64,000 nt of DNA from Chryseobacterium gleum (GTDB lineage: Bacteria > Bacteroidota > Bacteroidia > UBA10329). The notes below the pieces were generated by a model, which had not been told where the DNA came from, did not search any database, and was given only the letters and a program-made list of their open reading frames with translations. Where the stretch lies: positions 104,034 through 168,033 of the forward strand of contig CAMDOM010000002.1 in the NCBI GenBank assembly GCA_945903645.1, read 5' to 3'. How positions within the stretch are numbered: position 1 is the stretch's first letter; each line of letters opens with the position of its first letter. The position numbers were made by a program, and so were the translations under genes. Below are positions 53,225 to 63,316 of this stretch, one piece after another.

Positions 53225-53425
53225 CATGATGCTTGAGGCAGGTCTTCTGACTTGTTCTACTTTCTATCGGGCCTTCCCATTGCGCTTTGCAACAGTGGCA
53301 CTGGTTATTCAGAAAGTTCCTAATTCAATACATGAACTAGGATAAAGAACTTACAGCTGCGGGAACAGTATCCGATTCTCACGGAATTCCCATTTTAATC
53401 CGTCCCATTCGAAATGAATGTTCAA
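53225..53425 (-). promoter_or_regulatory. Cobalamin riboswitch
   Basis: Minus strand: GGGAATTCCGTGAGAATCGGATACTGTTCCCGCAGCTGTAA ... CAGTGCCACTG ... GGGAAGGC ... GAAGACCTGCCTC. Confidence 0.92.
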
Positions 53426-53528
53426 GAACCAAAAGCGGGGCAAATGTAGAAAGGTTATCGGAACAAAACGGTTATCTTTTTTTTGTACCAGTAGAGGCAA
53501 TGTACCAAAATCTCATGCCAGGATACTG

Positions 53529-53668
53529 TTTCACGCAAAGTGGCTAAGACGCTAAGAAAACGGGAGAAACAAATGGAAGGAATACATATTAAATGGAGTA
53601 CATCGCAAACTACATACTTGGTAATTGTAATTATTAGAAACTTTGCGTCTTCGCGGCTTTGCGAGAAA
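53529..53668. repeat. Inverted intergenic repeat pair of the GCAAAG/GACGC type
   Basis: TTTCACGCAAAGTGGCTAAGACGCTAAG (53529-53556) and reverse complement TTTCTCGCAAAGCCGCGAAGACGCAAAG (53641-53668). Confidence 0.7.
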
Positions 53669-53733
53669 AAATCTTCTCAATATCGTACAACGTGAAAAAC
53701 AAAAGCGTTACGGTAATGCCCGCGTATGGGGAA

Positions 53734-54828
53734 TCAGTCCAACCGAAACGCCACCTGCCCCACGCGTACAGTTTCGGTGCCATTGGAAAGTGTTTCGCGC
53801 AGCAACAAATGGGCTGTAGCTGGCAATTCCAACACTTCTTTCATGTTCCGGATGGCGCCAGCAGGCACAAAATGCTCGTGCAATTGAGGCAATAACTCGC
53901 TGGCTGTAAAAGCGCTTGCGGCATCTTTCAATAGTGCCATAAGTTCCTCGCGGTATTGCAAGCGGTGTTGCACAGTGGCGTACTTAAGGTCGGTGCCCAA
54001 GGCTTCTCTACCAAGAATTCGGCACAACTCCTGAAACTGCTTGTCGCTTCCTACTGCCAACACTAGCATGCCGCCATCTTTGCAGGTAAGAATTTCACCA
54101 TAAGGACAAATGTTGGGATGCACAGAGCCCGAACGCGTTGCAATTTGCCCACCCATCAGCCAGTTGGTGGCATAGTTGCTTAGTGCCGACACGGCAGCAT
54201 CGAAAAGTGAAGTGGTAACATGGCAGCCTTTACCAAATCTGGCCTTATTGAATAAGGCGAGCAGTAATCCTTCTTTTAACTGATGGGCAGCAAGAATATC
54301 GATAATGGCCAACGGAAATTTGAGTGGCGGACGGTCGGCAAAACCATTCATTGCCATGTAACCAGCCTCTGCTTGCAACACCACATCGTAGGCTGCGCGA
54401 GGGTCATCGTCACCATAGCCCGTAATACTTCCGTAAATTACTTCGGGATTGTATGCTTGCACAGAATTATAATCCAACCGTAGTTTTTTGTCGTCACCCG
54501 GTTTGAAATTGCTAACAACAACATCCGATTCTCTTGCTAGCTGTAAAGCTTTGGCGTGTCCTTCTTCCGATTTGAGGTCGAGCAAAAGATGGGTTTTGCC
54601 CCAATTGACAGAACAGAAATAGGCAGAGTGATTTTGGTTTTCGGGCTCGGTGGCAAGTTTCCACGATCGGGTTATATCGCCACCTGTGAGTTGGTTTTCT
54701 ATTTTGGTAACTGACGCGCCAAGCTCAGCCAAAAACGTACCTACCGAAGGGCCAGCAAGCACCGAGGCCAACTCCAGTACCTTTATACCACTTAAATCAG
54801 TTCTCGTGTTGTCGGCCAAGTTGCTCAT
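53734..54828 (-). CDS. CaiB/BaiF family CoA transferase
   Basis: GIKVLELASVLAGPSVGTFLAELGASVTKIENQLTGGDITRSWK; DVVVSNFKPGDDKKLRLDY; YGSITGYG. Confidence 0.92.
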   Translation of the reverse strand: MSNLADNTRTDLSGIKVLELASVLAGPSVGTFLAELGASVTKIENQLTGGDITRSWKLATEPENQNHSAYFCSVNWGKTHLLLDLKSEEGHAKALQLARESDVVVSNFKPGDDKKLRLDYNSVQAYNPEVIYGSITGYGDDDPRAAYDVVLQAEAGYMAMNGFADRPPLKFPLAIIDILAAHQLKEGLLLALFNKARFGKGCHVTTSLFDAAVSALSNYATNWLMGGQIATRSGSVHPNICPYGEILTCKDGGMLVLAVGSDKQFQELCRILGREALGTDLKYATVQHRLQYREELMALLKDAASAFTASELLPQLHEHFVPAGAIRNMKEVLELPATAHLLLRETLSNGTETVRVGQVAFRLD

Positions 54829-55786
54829 TACTTCCTTTCACTTTCAGTTCCATTTCAATAATTTCCTCTTGCTCTTGCGGTGAAAGTTGGCGGTCGTATA
54901 AGGGTTTCAAATCGGGCTGACCTGCATTTACCCATGCAGTATACCACAAACTCCCTACGGCAAGCACACTGGCGCGCATTCTGCGTTCTACTTGGCCATT
55001 TAGCCGGTTGTGATATTCGCGCGAATACTCTTTGGAATAGACCTGCATCAAGGCTTGCCCGCGATTTTCCATCGCATATTTCATATCGGTAGGAAAACTG
55101 GCATTCAGTTCGCGTTCAAAACGTAGAACGCTATCAACAGCATTGTTGCTGGCCTCTACCACTTCCCAAGCAAAATTGAGTGGGTCTTCAATGTATTCTG
55201 CTCGGCCTACCAAAAAGTCATACTCATCCGAAAACAACTCGGGCAATCTACTTTCCCAAAACCCATGAATGCCCACTTGGTCGGTCATTTTTCCGTTGTA
55301 ATTCTTGGTGGTGTGCAAGGGCACATGCGCATCGCCCACATAATGCCCAAGCTCTGTAGAGTACTTTAAAATGTGGTCGAGATTGCCCTCTTGAAATGCT
55401 TTTGTGAGGCGAAACATCATAATGTCAATGTGCCAAGGCACTATTCCGTAGGCTTTCAGGGTGTCTTCGCTGTATTTTGCTACGGCATCTTTCCACAAGC
55501 GCGGCATGGTTTTAAATGGGTCATCCTTGCTGTAGTGATCGATGTCAATATAATGGCGTGGCGCCTCATCTTTGCCAATATATCTGCGTTTATCGGGGTC
55601 AATGGCATGCTCATAGATGTAGTTGAGATTTCGCTTGTAAAGCCCAATCATCTCCTCTGGCAAGGTGAATATGGCCAGTTTATTGATGGTTTTGTGCCCA
55701 AAAAAACCCCATGGAAAAACCATGTTTTGCCCCATTAACATGAGGGTACACGTGAGTAGAATACGGGTAATCCAAACCTTCACCAT
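54797..55786 (-). CDS. Zinc-dependent phospholipase C/nuclease-like secreted protein
   Basis: WGFFGHKTINKLAIFTLPEEMIGLYKRN; HYVGDAHVPLHTTKNYNGK; GIHGFWESRLPEL. Confidence 0.85.
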   Translation of the reverse strand: MVKVWITRILLTCTLMLMGQNMVFPWGFFGHKTINKLAIFTLPEEMIGLYKRNLNYIYEHAIDPDKRRYIGKDEAPRHYIDIDHYSKDDPFKTMPRLWKDAVAKYSEDTLKAYGIVPWHIDIMMFRLTKAFQEGNLDHILKYSTELGHYVGDAHVPLHTTKNYNGKMTDQVGIHGFWESRLPELFSDEYDFLVGRAEYIEDPLNFAWEVVEASNNAVDSVLRFERELNASFPTDMKYAMENRGQALMQVYSKEYSREYHNRLNGQVERRMRASVLAVGSLWYTAWVNAGQPDLKPLYDRQLSPQEQEEIIEMELKVKGSNEQLGRQHEN

Positions 55787-55926
55787 TGGTGGGCCAAGAT
55801 ATGAAATAGAGGTAGTCTATTCGTATGAACATATTCTTAACAATATGGTTTGGGTAGTCACTAGAGTAAAGAGGTTTATTCGCAACCTCCTCTTGTAATA
55901 CCTAACTTTGCATCCAATATAGCAAC

Positions 55927-57150
55927 ATGAGCGAAATCGAGATAATATTGGATAGTGTAAAGGATGCCATTGAAGATATTCGAAATGGCAAAGTGGTGGT
56001 AGTAGTGGACGATGCCGACCGCGAAAACGAAGGTGATTTTGTAGCCGCAGCAAGATGTGCAACACCTGAAATGATAAACTTCATGGCTACGCATGGTCGC
56101 GGGTTGATTTGTGCGCCATTGGTGGAACAGCGTTGCGAAGAGTTGGGTTTAGAACTTATGGTGAGCCGCAACAGTGCAGCATTCGAAACGCCATTTACAG
56201 TGTCGGTTGACCTAATTGGTCATGGTTGCAGCACAGGAATTTCGGCAAGCGACAGAGCCAAAACCGTTAAAGCACTCATTGACCCAACTATTCGCCCAGA
56301 AGAGCTTGGAAAGCCCGGTCACATTTTTCCTTTAAGGGCACGTGTGGGTGGAGTATTGCGCAGAGCAGGCCACACCGAAGCGGCTATAGATTTGGCTCGC
56401 TTGGCAGGTTTTGAACCAGCAGGCGTGATTGTAGAAATAATGAATGAAGATGGCTCAATGGCGCGGCTTCCTGAGCTTACCGTTATTGCCAAACGCTTCG
56501 GGTTGAAACTCATTTCCATCAAAGATTTAATTGCCTACCGTATAGCAAACGAATCCCTTATTGAACGTGAAGTGGATGTGGATATGCCAACAGAATGGGG
56601 CAATTTTAAACTTCATGCCTATAAGCAAACTACCACTGGACAAACCCACCTTGCTTTAGTGAAAGGTACTTGGGAAAAGGATGAATCCATATTGGTTCGC
56701 GTCCATTCTTCGTGCGTTACAGGCGATATTTTCGGCTCATGCAGGTGCGATTGTGGACCTCAACTTCATGCAGCTATGCGCATGGTAGAAGAAGCAGGCA
56801 AAGGCGTTATCGTTTATATGAACCAAGAAGGCCGTGGAATTGGCCTAGTCAACAAGCTGAAAGCCTATAAATTACAGGAGCAAGGAATGGACACGGTTGA
56901 AGCTAATATTGCACTAGGCTTCGATATGGATGAGCGAGACTATGGTATTGGTGCTCAAATTTTGCGCGATCAGCAGGTCAGCAAAATGCGTTTAATGTCA
57001 AACAATCCTAAAAAGCGCACAGGTTTGGTTGGATATGGCTTAGAAGTGGTTGAAAACGTGGCCATCGAAACCGATGCCAACGACCATAATCGATTTTATT
57101 TGGAAACAAAACGAGATAGAATGGGGCATACGCTCAAGGTTTCGAAGTAG
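55927..57150 (+). CDS. ribBA: Bifunctional 3,4-dihydroxy-2-butanone-4-phosphate synthase/GTP cyclohydrolase II
   Basis: [58 protein letters not shown]. Confidence 0.97.
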   Translation: MSEIEIILDSVKDAIEDIRNGKVVVVVDDADRENEGDFVAAARCATPEMINFMATHGRGLICAPLVEQRCEELGLELMVSRNSAAFETPFTVSVDLIGHGCSTGISASDRAKTVKALIDPTIRPEELGKPGHIFPLRARVGGVLRRAGHTEAAIDLARLAGFEPAGVIVEIMNEDGSMARLPELTVIAKRFGLKLISIKDLIAYRIANESLIEREVDVDMPTEWGNFKLHAYKQTTTGQTHLALVKGTWEKDESILVRVHSSCVTGDIFGSCRCDCGPQLHAAMRMVEEAGKGVIVYMNQEGRGIGLVNKLKAYKLQEQGMDTVEANIALGFDMDERDYGIGAQILRDQQVSKMRLMSNNPKKRTGLVGYGLEVVENVAIETDANDHNRFYLETKRDRMGHTLKVSK

Positions 57151-57206
57151 TACAACCCTTGCTGCCACTTGGTTTTCGAACATTTTATAGAATTAGTTGA
57201 TGTACG

Positions 57207-57236
57207 TTGCAATTGAAATCGCAAATTCTATATTTG
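57207..57236 (+). promoter_or_regulatory. Bacteroidetes-type promoter of tRNA-Lys
   Basis: TTG-N19-TATATTTG, about 22 bp upstream of the tRNA. Confidence 0.7.
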
Positions 57237-57258
57237 CAGCCGCGTTTTTAGGACGTAC

Positions 57259-57331
57259 GATCTGGTAGCTCAGCTGGTAGAGCATAACACTTTTAATGTT
57301 AGGGTCCTGGGTTCGAGCCCCAGCCAGGTCA
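57259..57331 (+). tRNA. tRNA-Lys (anticodon TTT)
   Basis: Cloverleaf: acceptor GATCTGG/CCAGGTC, anticodon arm TAACA-CTTTTAA-TGTTA, T arm CTGGG-TTCGAGC-CCCAG. Confidence 0.96.
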
Positions 57332-57336
57332 CACCG

Positions 57337-57370
57337 AAAACCCGTTATCTTAATTGATAACGGGTTTTTT
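57337..57370 (+). terminator. Intrinsic terminator of tRNA-Lys
   Basis: AAAACCCGTTATC-TTAATT-GATAACGGGTTTTTT. Confidence 0.92.
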
Positions 57371-57427
57371 GTTGACCTTTTTTGAAAGGCTACATTTGTG
57401 TGATTTTACATTCAATCTCTCCCAATA

Positions 57428-58498
57428 ATGCGTTCGGAAAGTTTCACCTTCTTAAAGAAATACTTAAATAACGCCTCGCCAACAGGCTTCGAATCTTCTG
57501 GCCAGCATCTATGGTTAGAATACATCAAACCTTATGTTGACGAGCATTTTTCGGATACCTACGGCACTGTGGTGGCTGTCATTAATCCCAAAGCCAAGTA
57601 TAAGGTAGTGATAGAAGCTCACGCGGACGAAATCTCGTGGTTCGTAAATTATATCACTAAGGAAGGACTTATTTACCTCAAGCGAAATGGCGGTTCAGAT
57701 CATCAAATTGCGCCTTCCAAACGGGTTAACATTCATACGAAAAAAGGAATAGTTAAAGGGATTTTTGGTTGGCCCGCTATTCATGTGCGCAATGCTTCGA
57801 ATGAAGAAGCGCCTAGTCTAAAAAACATCTTTTTAGATTTAGGATGCGCTTCTTCCGAAGAAGTAGAGAAACTTGGTGTTCATGTGGGTTGCGTTGTCAC
57901 TTTTGACGATGAAATGATGATGCTTAATGACCGCTACATCGTTGGGCGCGCATTAGACAATCGAATAGGTGGATTTATGATTGCGGAGGTTGCACGATTG
58001 CTCAAGGAAAAGAAAAAGAAACTTCCTTTTGGACTGTATATCGTAAATGCTGTGCAAGAAGAAGTGGGATTGCGTGGAGCAGAAATGATTGCGCATCGTA
58101 TTAAACCCGACTTGGCAATTATAACAGATGTTTGCCACGATACGCAAACTCCAATGTACGATAAAAAAGCGCAAGGAGATTTAACTGCCGGCAAAGGGCC
58201 TGTGCTAACATACGGTCCATCGGTGCACAACAATGTGTTAGACCTCATTTTGGAAGTGGCAGAAAGCAAGAAAATTCCATTTCAACGTGCTGCGGCAACT
58301 CGCGCTACTGGAACGGACACCGATGCGTTTGCCTACTCAAGTGGTGGCATCGCTTCTGCACTTATTTCGTTACCCTTAAGATACATGCACACGACTGTTG
58401 AATCGGTGCATAAAGATGATGTAGAAAACGTGATTCAACTAATATATGAGACCTTAACTCAGCTAAAAGACAACCACGATTTTAGCTACATAAAGTGA
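57428..58498 (+). CDS. M42 family metallopeptidase (glutamyl aminopeptidase-like)
   Basis: VVIEAHADEISWFVNYI; GRALDNRIGGFMIAEVARLL; VNAVQEEVGLRGA. Confidence 0.93.
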   Translation: MRSESFTFLKKYLNNASPTGFESSGQHLWLEYIKPYVDEHFSDTYGTVVAVINPKAKYKVVIEAHADEISWFVNYITKEGLIYLKRNGGSDHQIAPSKRVNIHTKKGIVKGIFGWPAIHVRNASNEEAPSLKNIFLDLGCASSEEVEKLGVHVGCVVTFDDEMMMLNDRYIVGRALDNRIGGFMIAEVARLLKEKKKKLPFGLYIVNAVQEEVGLRGAEMIAHRIKPDLAIITDVCHDTQTPMYDKKAQGDLTAGKGPVLTYGPSVHNNVLDLILEVAESKKIPFQRAAATRATGTDTDAFAYSSGGIASALISLPLRYMHTTVESVHKDDVENVIQLIYETLTQLKDNHDFSYIK

Positions 58499-58547
58499 TT
58501 CGATTGGACGATTTTTGACCAGTTGAAACATCGATTTCCTGAAACAA

Positions 58548-59639
58548 ATGGACGTCCACTCGCTTCTTATTTCTCTGCACAATTTACAAAGCAAAGGCAC
58601 CGAATTATATCCAAAAGGTATATTTCCATCCCAGCGGTTTCAACCCAAATTGGGTCTAGTTCGCGAAGACGACAATGTGTTTTTCACCGCCTGCATTGTG
58701 CATATCCTGCAAGAGTTGGCGCACACATTGGAGCCGAATGAGCGAGCCATAGCCCAGCAAATTTGCTCATCTGCTCGAGCTGCTTATCCATTGTACAAGA
58801 ACAAAGACGGGCGAGACACTTATAATTTCTGGAGAATACAGCCTAGTGGTCATTTTCCAAACGGAACATTTATGCATCGATTTGACCATTTTCGGATTCC
58901 AGATGATATAGATGATACCGCGCTTATTTTCCTCACCGAAAACGCTTCAAAAGAACGTGTTGGATTGCTGCGCGAAACATTAAAAAAGCACGCAAACTTA
59001 GCCTATCAACAAGCCAAAAATCCACCAAGGCACTATCGAAATCTCAAGGTGTATTCCACTTTTATTGGAAAGAATATGTACATCGAATTTGATGTGTGTG
59101 CCTTAAGCAATTTGATGCGACTCATTCTCAAACATTTCCCCCATGATTTAAACGAATACGACAGGGATACTCTCCATTTTATCTCCGAAGTGGTGCGAAA
59201 CGATGAATACGAGCGCATTCCATTTCAAATTGCACCCCAATATACCACTACGCCCATAATTCTGTATCACCTAGCGCGATTGCTATCCTATCTGCCACCC
59301 GAATACAGTCAGATTCAGTCCAAAGTAATGACGGCACTACAATCGTGGTTGGAGAAATTGCCCATAGGAATGGAAAAATTGATGCTAGAAAACGAACTGT
59401 TAAAACAAAATGGTTCGATGGCACCAACAGTTGTCTATACCCGTGATGTAACCAAAAACAAAGACTTCTTTTATTTTATTGCTGGATTGCTTACGGCCTA
59501 CGAAGGAGGCCAATTGCAAAAAATAGCCGAATCGCCTTGGACACACTTACGCTATCGCAGCGAAGCATTTAACCTTGCGTTGCTTTTGGAAAATGCTGTG
59601 TTGCGTAGAAACCTATTGCCCACTCAACCGATGGCATAA
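58548..59639 (+). CDS. Uncharacterised protein, probable alpha/alpha-toroid with DxDDTA motif
   Basis: 363 aa; TYNFWRIQPSGHFPNGTFMHRFDHFRIPDDIDDTALIFL and TFIGKNMYIEFDVCALSNLMRLILKH. Confidence 0.6.
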   Translation: MDVHSLLISLHNLQSKGTELYPKGIFPSQRFQPKLGLVREDDNVFFTACIVHILQELAHTLEPNERAIAQQICSSARAAYPLYKNKDGRDTYNFWRIQPSGHFPNGTFMHRFDHFRIPDDIDDTALIFLTENASKERVGLLRETLKKHANLAYQQAKNPPRHYRNLKVYSTFIGKNMYIEFDVCALSNLMRLILKHFPHDLNEYDRDTLHFISEVVRNDEYERIPFQIAPQYTTTPIILYHLARLLSYLPPEYSQIQSKVMTALQSWLEKLPIGMEKLMLENELLKQNGSMAPTVVYTRDVTKNKDFFYFIAGLLTAYEGGQLQKIAESPWTHLRYRSEAFNLALLLENAVLRRNLLPTQPMA

Positions 59640-59640
59640 A

Positions 59641-59671
59641 AAAAGCGTCCCTCATTTCGAGAGACGCTTTT
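59641..59671. terminator. Bidirectional terminator between convergent genes
   Basis: AAAAGCGTCCCTC-ATTTC-GAGAGACGCTTTT. Confidence 0.8.
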
Positions 59672-59694
59672 CATTTCTTTCCAGGAAATAACGC

Positions 59695-60414
59695 TTATTT
59701 CTTAGGCTCTTCGCCTTTGATTACGTCAATCAATTTTATGTCGAACAACAATACTTCGTTCGGGCCAATGCCGCTACCTTTTGGACCACCATTTGGTCCA
59801 TAAGCCAACTGACCAGGAATAAACACTTTATACTCCGCTCCTGGCTTCATCAACTGCAATACTTCCGTCCATCCTGGAATAACGCTACGCAAAAAGAACG
59901 TTACTGGCTCGCCACGGTCCTCAGAGCTATCGAAAACTTCACCGTTCATTAGTTTTCCAGTGTAATGCACTTTCACTTGATCCATAGTAGTTGGAGCTGT
60001 GCCTTCACCTTCTTTCAAAGCAATGTACTGCAAACCGCTTTCTGTGGTTTTAACATTTGCTTTTCCAGCATTTTCAGCCAAAAACTTCTTGCCAAGTGCT
60101 TCGTTTTCTTCGGCTTTCTTTTCGCTCAATTTTGCAAAGTAGCCTTGTACTGCCATTCCAGCTTGCTCTTCGGTCATCACCGCATCTTCGGTAATCAATG
60201 ATTGGCGAATGCCTGCCAATAATAAATCGAGGTTGAAGCTGCTGTCGATTCCTTCCGTGCGGAAATCCTTTAAAAGATTAGTACCAACAGAAACACCAAT
60301 AGCATAGCTCGCTGAATCTTCAGAAGAAGCAAGTGTAACTGGTTTAGAATCTTGTCCCTCGCAAGAGGAAAGTGCGGCAGCCATAAAAACTGCGATTGTG
60401 ATTGATTTTGTCAT
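59695..60414 (-). CDS. FKBP-type peptidyl-prolyl cis-trans isomerase (lipoprotein)
   Basis: SYAIGVSVGTNLLKDF N-domain; VKVHYTGKLMNGEVFDSSEDRGEPVTFFLRSVIPGWTEVLQLM. Confidence 0.95.
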   Translation of the reverse strand: MTKSITIAVFMAAALSSCEGQDSKPVTLASSEDSASYAIGVSVGTNLLKDFRTEGIDSSFNLDLLLAGIRQSLITEDAVMTEEQAGMAVQGYFAKLSEKKAEENEALGKKFLAENAGKANVKTTESGLQYIALKEGEGTAPTTMDQVKVHYTGKLMNGEVFDSSEDRGEPVTFFLRSVIPGWTEVLQLMKPGAEYKVFIPGQLAYGPNGGPKGSGIGPNEVLLFDIKLIDVIKGEEPKK

Positions 60415-60615
60415 TGGTTAAGTTTCTTTTTTTAAATCGGGCGCAAAAGTAACGGTATCATCGCTGTTTCAGTAAGTTCTGTTTGATTTTTCACGAATAT
60501 CATTTGCTAAAAAATGTTTAACCCTTGATGGCGATAACTCTTGGATTTCAGACTCATCATAGATAGCCCATTTTCGTTGGATGTTTCGTCTATTTGCAGC
60601 CTTAAATAGCAACCC

Positions 60616-62568
60616 ATGCGCATACTCGTATTTCTGGCGTTTTTTATTCTTCCAATAATGCTGCAAGCTCAGCAATATCAAGTTTTGTCGCCCGATGGAA
60701 AATTGAAAGCTGAAATAAATGTGGCAGGAAATATCCATTTCCGCTTGTATAGCGGAAAGCGCATTTTAATGCATTCGCGCCCAATAGGCATGACCTTAAA
60801 GGGTGGAAAAGCACTAGGAAAAAGCGAAACCGTTGTAACTACCGAAACTGCCAACGTAAGGAGAACTGTTCGTCCGGTAGCACCAACCAAAAATTCCACT
60901 ATTAAAGAAGAGTTCAATGGACTTACGTTAGTCTTAAGTAGCGGACTTCAGATTGAATTTAGATGTTTTGATGATGGATTGGCCTATCGTATGACCACAG
61001 TTTTGGATGGCGACATCAAAATTGAAGAAGAGCAGATGGGATTTGAAATTGTGAACGACCCGGATTGTTGGTTTCCAAAAGAAACGAGTATGTTCTCGCA
61101 CAACGAACACAAATTTGAAGAAACATCGAACCAAGTGCTTGCAAAAGGAAAAATGGCAAGCACGCCAATTCTCTGGAAATGGGGAAAAGGCCCACTTTTG
61201 CTTTACACAGAAACCGACCTTCGCGATTACCCCGGAATGTACCTCAAAACCATTGGTTCCGGAGGGTTCACTGCTGTGTTTCCAAAAGTGCCTGCCACCT
61301 ATTTCAAAGTATTGGACAGGTGGGTTATGTCTGCATTCAAACGCGAATATATTGCTAAGACATCAGGAAAACGCTCGTTTCCATGGCGCATATTTATAGT
61401 CGCAGATACTGATGCAGAGTTGTTGAATTCACAGTTGCCCTATTTGCTGGCTAATGCCCATAATGATGTGGAACCGACCGACTGGATTAAACCCGGTAAA
61501 GTGGCTTGGGATTGGTGGAATGCCAATAACTTGAAGGGCGTTGATTTCGAACCAGGAATCACCACCCAGACCTACAAATACTATATAGATTTCGCGGCTG
61601 CCAACAAATTGGAGTATGTAATTTTAGATGAAGGATGGTACAAACTAGGGCATCTGCTGCAAGTGAAACCCGAAATTGATATGCCCGAATTGGTGCGCTA
61701 TGCCGAAAGTAAAGGTGTGGGCATTATTCTGTGGTGCGCGTGGAAAACATTGGACGACCAGTTTGACGAAGCATTTGAACAATTCAGTGCGTGGGGCATC
61801 AAGGGTGTTAAAGTCGATTTTATGCAACGCACCGACCAATACATGACCAATTTTTATGAGCGCATTGCAAAAGAGGCATTCAGAAGAAAAATGTTGGTCG
61901 ATTTTCATGGCGGGCATTGTCCTAAAGGATTGCAGCGCACCTATCCCAATGTGCTCACATTTGAAGGTGTTCGCGGTTTGGAGTGGAACAAATGGTCGAG
62001 TCAAGCCACTCCAAAACATGACTTAACCCTTCCTTTTACCCGTATGATGACTGGCCCAATGGATTACACGCCTGGAGCCATGACCAATATTGCAAACCCG
62101 AAAAAGCATCGCGCCAATTTCAAGAATCCAAAAAGCATGGGCACGCGCTGCCACGAATTGGCCAAATACGTCATTTTCGAAAGCCCTTTGCAAATGCTAG
62201 CCGATGCTCCAACAGCTTATGAAAAGGAAGAGCAAACCATGAAATTTCTGAAAGCGGTTCCCACTGTTTGGGACGAGACTGTGGTGCTATCTGCCACAAT
62301 TGCCAATCATGTAGTAATGGCACGCAGAAAAGGTGATACGTGGTTTATTGGTGGAATGACAGCCAATGAGGGGCAAACCATCTCTATAGATTTAAGCTTT
62401 TTGGGCAGTGGAAATTTCGCAATGGACGTTTGGCGCGATGGTGACGACACGTTTACCAACGGCAGCAGTTTCGTTCATTTTAACGAAAGCAGTGTAAACA
62501 GCAGCATGAAATACGTGATTTCGATGGCCGAAGGTGGTGGCTGGGTTGCCGTGCTTCGCAAAAATTAG
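60616..62568 (+). CDS. Glycoside hydrolase family 97 protein
   Basis: YQVLSPDGKLKAEINVAGNIHFRLYSGK; KPGKVAWDWWNANNLKGVDFEPGITTQTYKYYIDFAAANKLEYVILDEGW; VLTFEGVRGLEWNKWS. Confidence 0.93.
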   Translation: MRILVFLAFFILPIMLQAQQYQVLSPDGKLKAEINVAGNIHFRLYSGKRILMHSRPIGMTLKGGKALGKSETVVTTETANVRRTVRPVAPTKNSTIKEEFNGLTLVLSSGLQIEFRCFDDGLAYRMTTVLDGDIKIEEEQMGFEIVNDPDCWFPKETSMFSHNEHKFEETSNQVLAKGKMASTPILWKWGKGPLLLYTETDLRDYPGMYLKTIGSGGFTAVFPKVPATYFKVLDRWVMSAFKREYIAKTSGKRSFPWRIFIVADTDAELLNSQLPYLLANAHNDVEPTDWIKPGKVAWDWWNANNLKGVDFEPGITTQTYKYYIDFAAANKLEYVILDEGWYKLGHLLQVKPEIDMPELVRYAESKGVGIILWCAWKTLDDQFDEAFEQFSAWGIKGVKVDFMQRTDQYMTNFYERIAKEAFRRKMLVDFHGGHCPKGLQRTYPNVLTFEGVRGLEWNKWSSQATPKHDLTLPFTRMMTGPMDYTPGAMTNIANPKKHRANFKNPKSMGTRCHELAKYVIFESPLQMLADAPTAYEKEEQTMKFLKAVPTVWDETVVLSATIANHVVMARRKGDTWFIGGMTANEGQTISIDLSFLGSGNFAMDVWRDGDDTFTNGSSFVHFNESSVNSSMKYVISMAEGGGWVAVLRKN

Positions 62569-62587
62569 TTGCATTTAAATCGATTAA

Positions 62588-62621
62588 ACAAAAAAGGCTG
62601 ACCACGCGGTCAGCCTTTTTT
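62588..62621. terminator. Bidirectional terminator
   Basis: AAAAAAGGCTGACC-ACGC-GGTCAGCCTTTTTT. Confidence 0.9.
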
Positions 62622-62641
62622 GTTTTAAGAACTTGAAAAAA

Positions 62642-63205
62642 CTACCCTTTCACGCGCTCCACATAAGCAGCTGTACGGGTATCAATGCGAATCATTTCAC
62701 CTTCATTCACAAATAGCGGAACACGAATTTCAGCTCCTGTTTCTAGTATTGCAGGCTTCATGCTGTTGGTTGCAGTGTCGCCTTTTACGCCCGGTTCAGA
62801 GCGTGTAATGAGAAGCTCAACAAATGTTGGTGCATCAGCAATTACCGCAGTATCGCCTTCAAACCCAACTTTTACAATCATTTCTGGCTTCAAAAACTGC
62901 AACGTTTCGCCAAACAACATTTTAGCGATATACAATTGCTCGTAGGTCTCTTGGTTCATACAAACAAGGCTATCCCCTTCTTCATACAAATATTGTAATT
63001 CATTGTATTGCACCCTTGCTATATCAACTGATTCGCCCGAACGATAGCGATATTCATAGTTTCTACCCGTTGCGATAGATTTCATTTTCACTTGATAGAA
63101 GGCACCTCCTTTGCCCGGCATGGTATGTTGCTTTTCGCTCACCATGCACAAATCGCCATTATGACGAATGATAGAACCTACTTTAATGTCTGATGTTGTT
63201 GCCAT
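62642..63205 (-). CDS. efp: Elongation factor P
   Basis: VGSIIRHNGDLCMVSEKQHTMPGKGGAFYQVKMKSIATG. Confidence 0.97.
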   Translation of the reverse strand: MATTSDIKVGSIIRHNGDLCMVSEKQHTMPGKGGAFYQVKMKSIATGRNYEYRYRSGESVDIARVQYNELQYLYEEGDSLVCMNQETYEQLYIAKMLFGETLQFLKPEMIVKVGFEGDTAVIADAPTFVELLITRSEPGVKGDTATNSMKPAILETGAEIRVPLFVNEGEMIRIDTRTAAYVERVKG

Positions 63206-63316
63206 TTTGCTTTTTTTATGCGCGGCAAAAGTAAGAATGGTTGGCTAGGTGCAAAAAATGGTTAGTCCACAATAAAAATCACCATTAATTGATTGCTTCA
63301 CCCGACCCAATGCACC

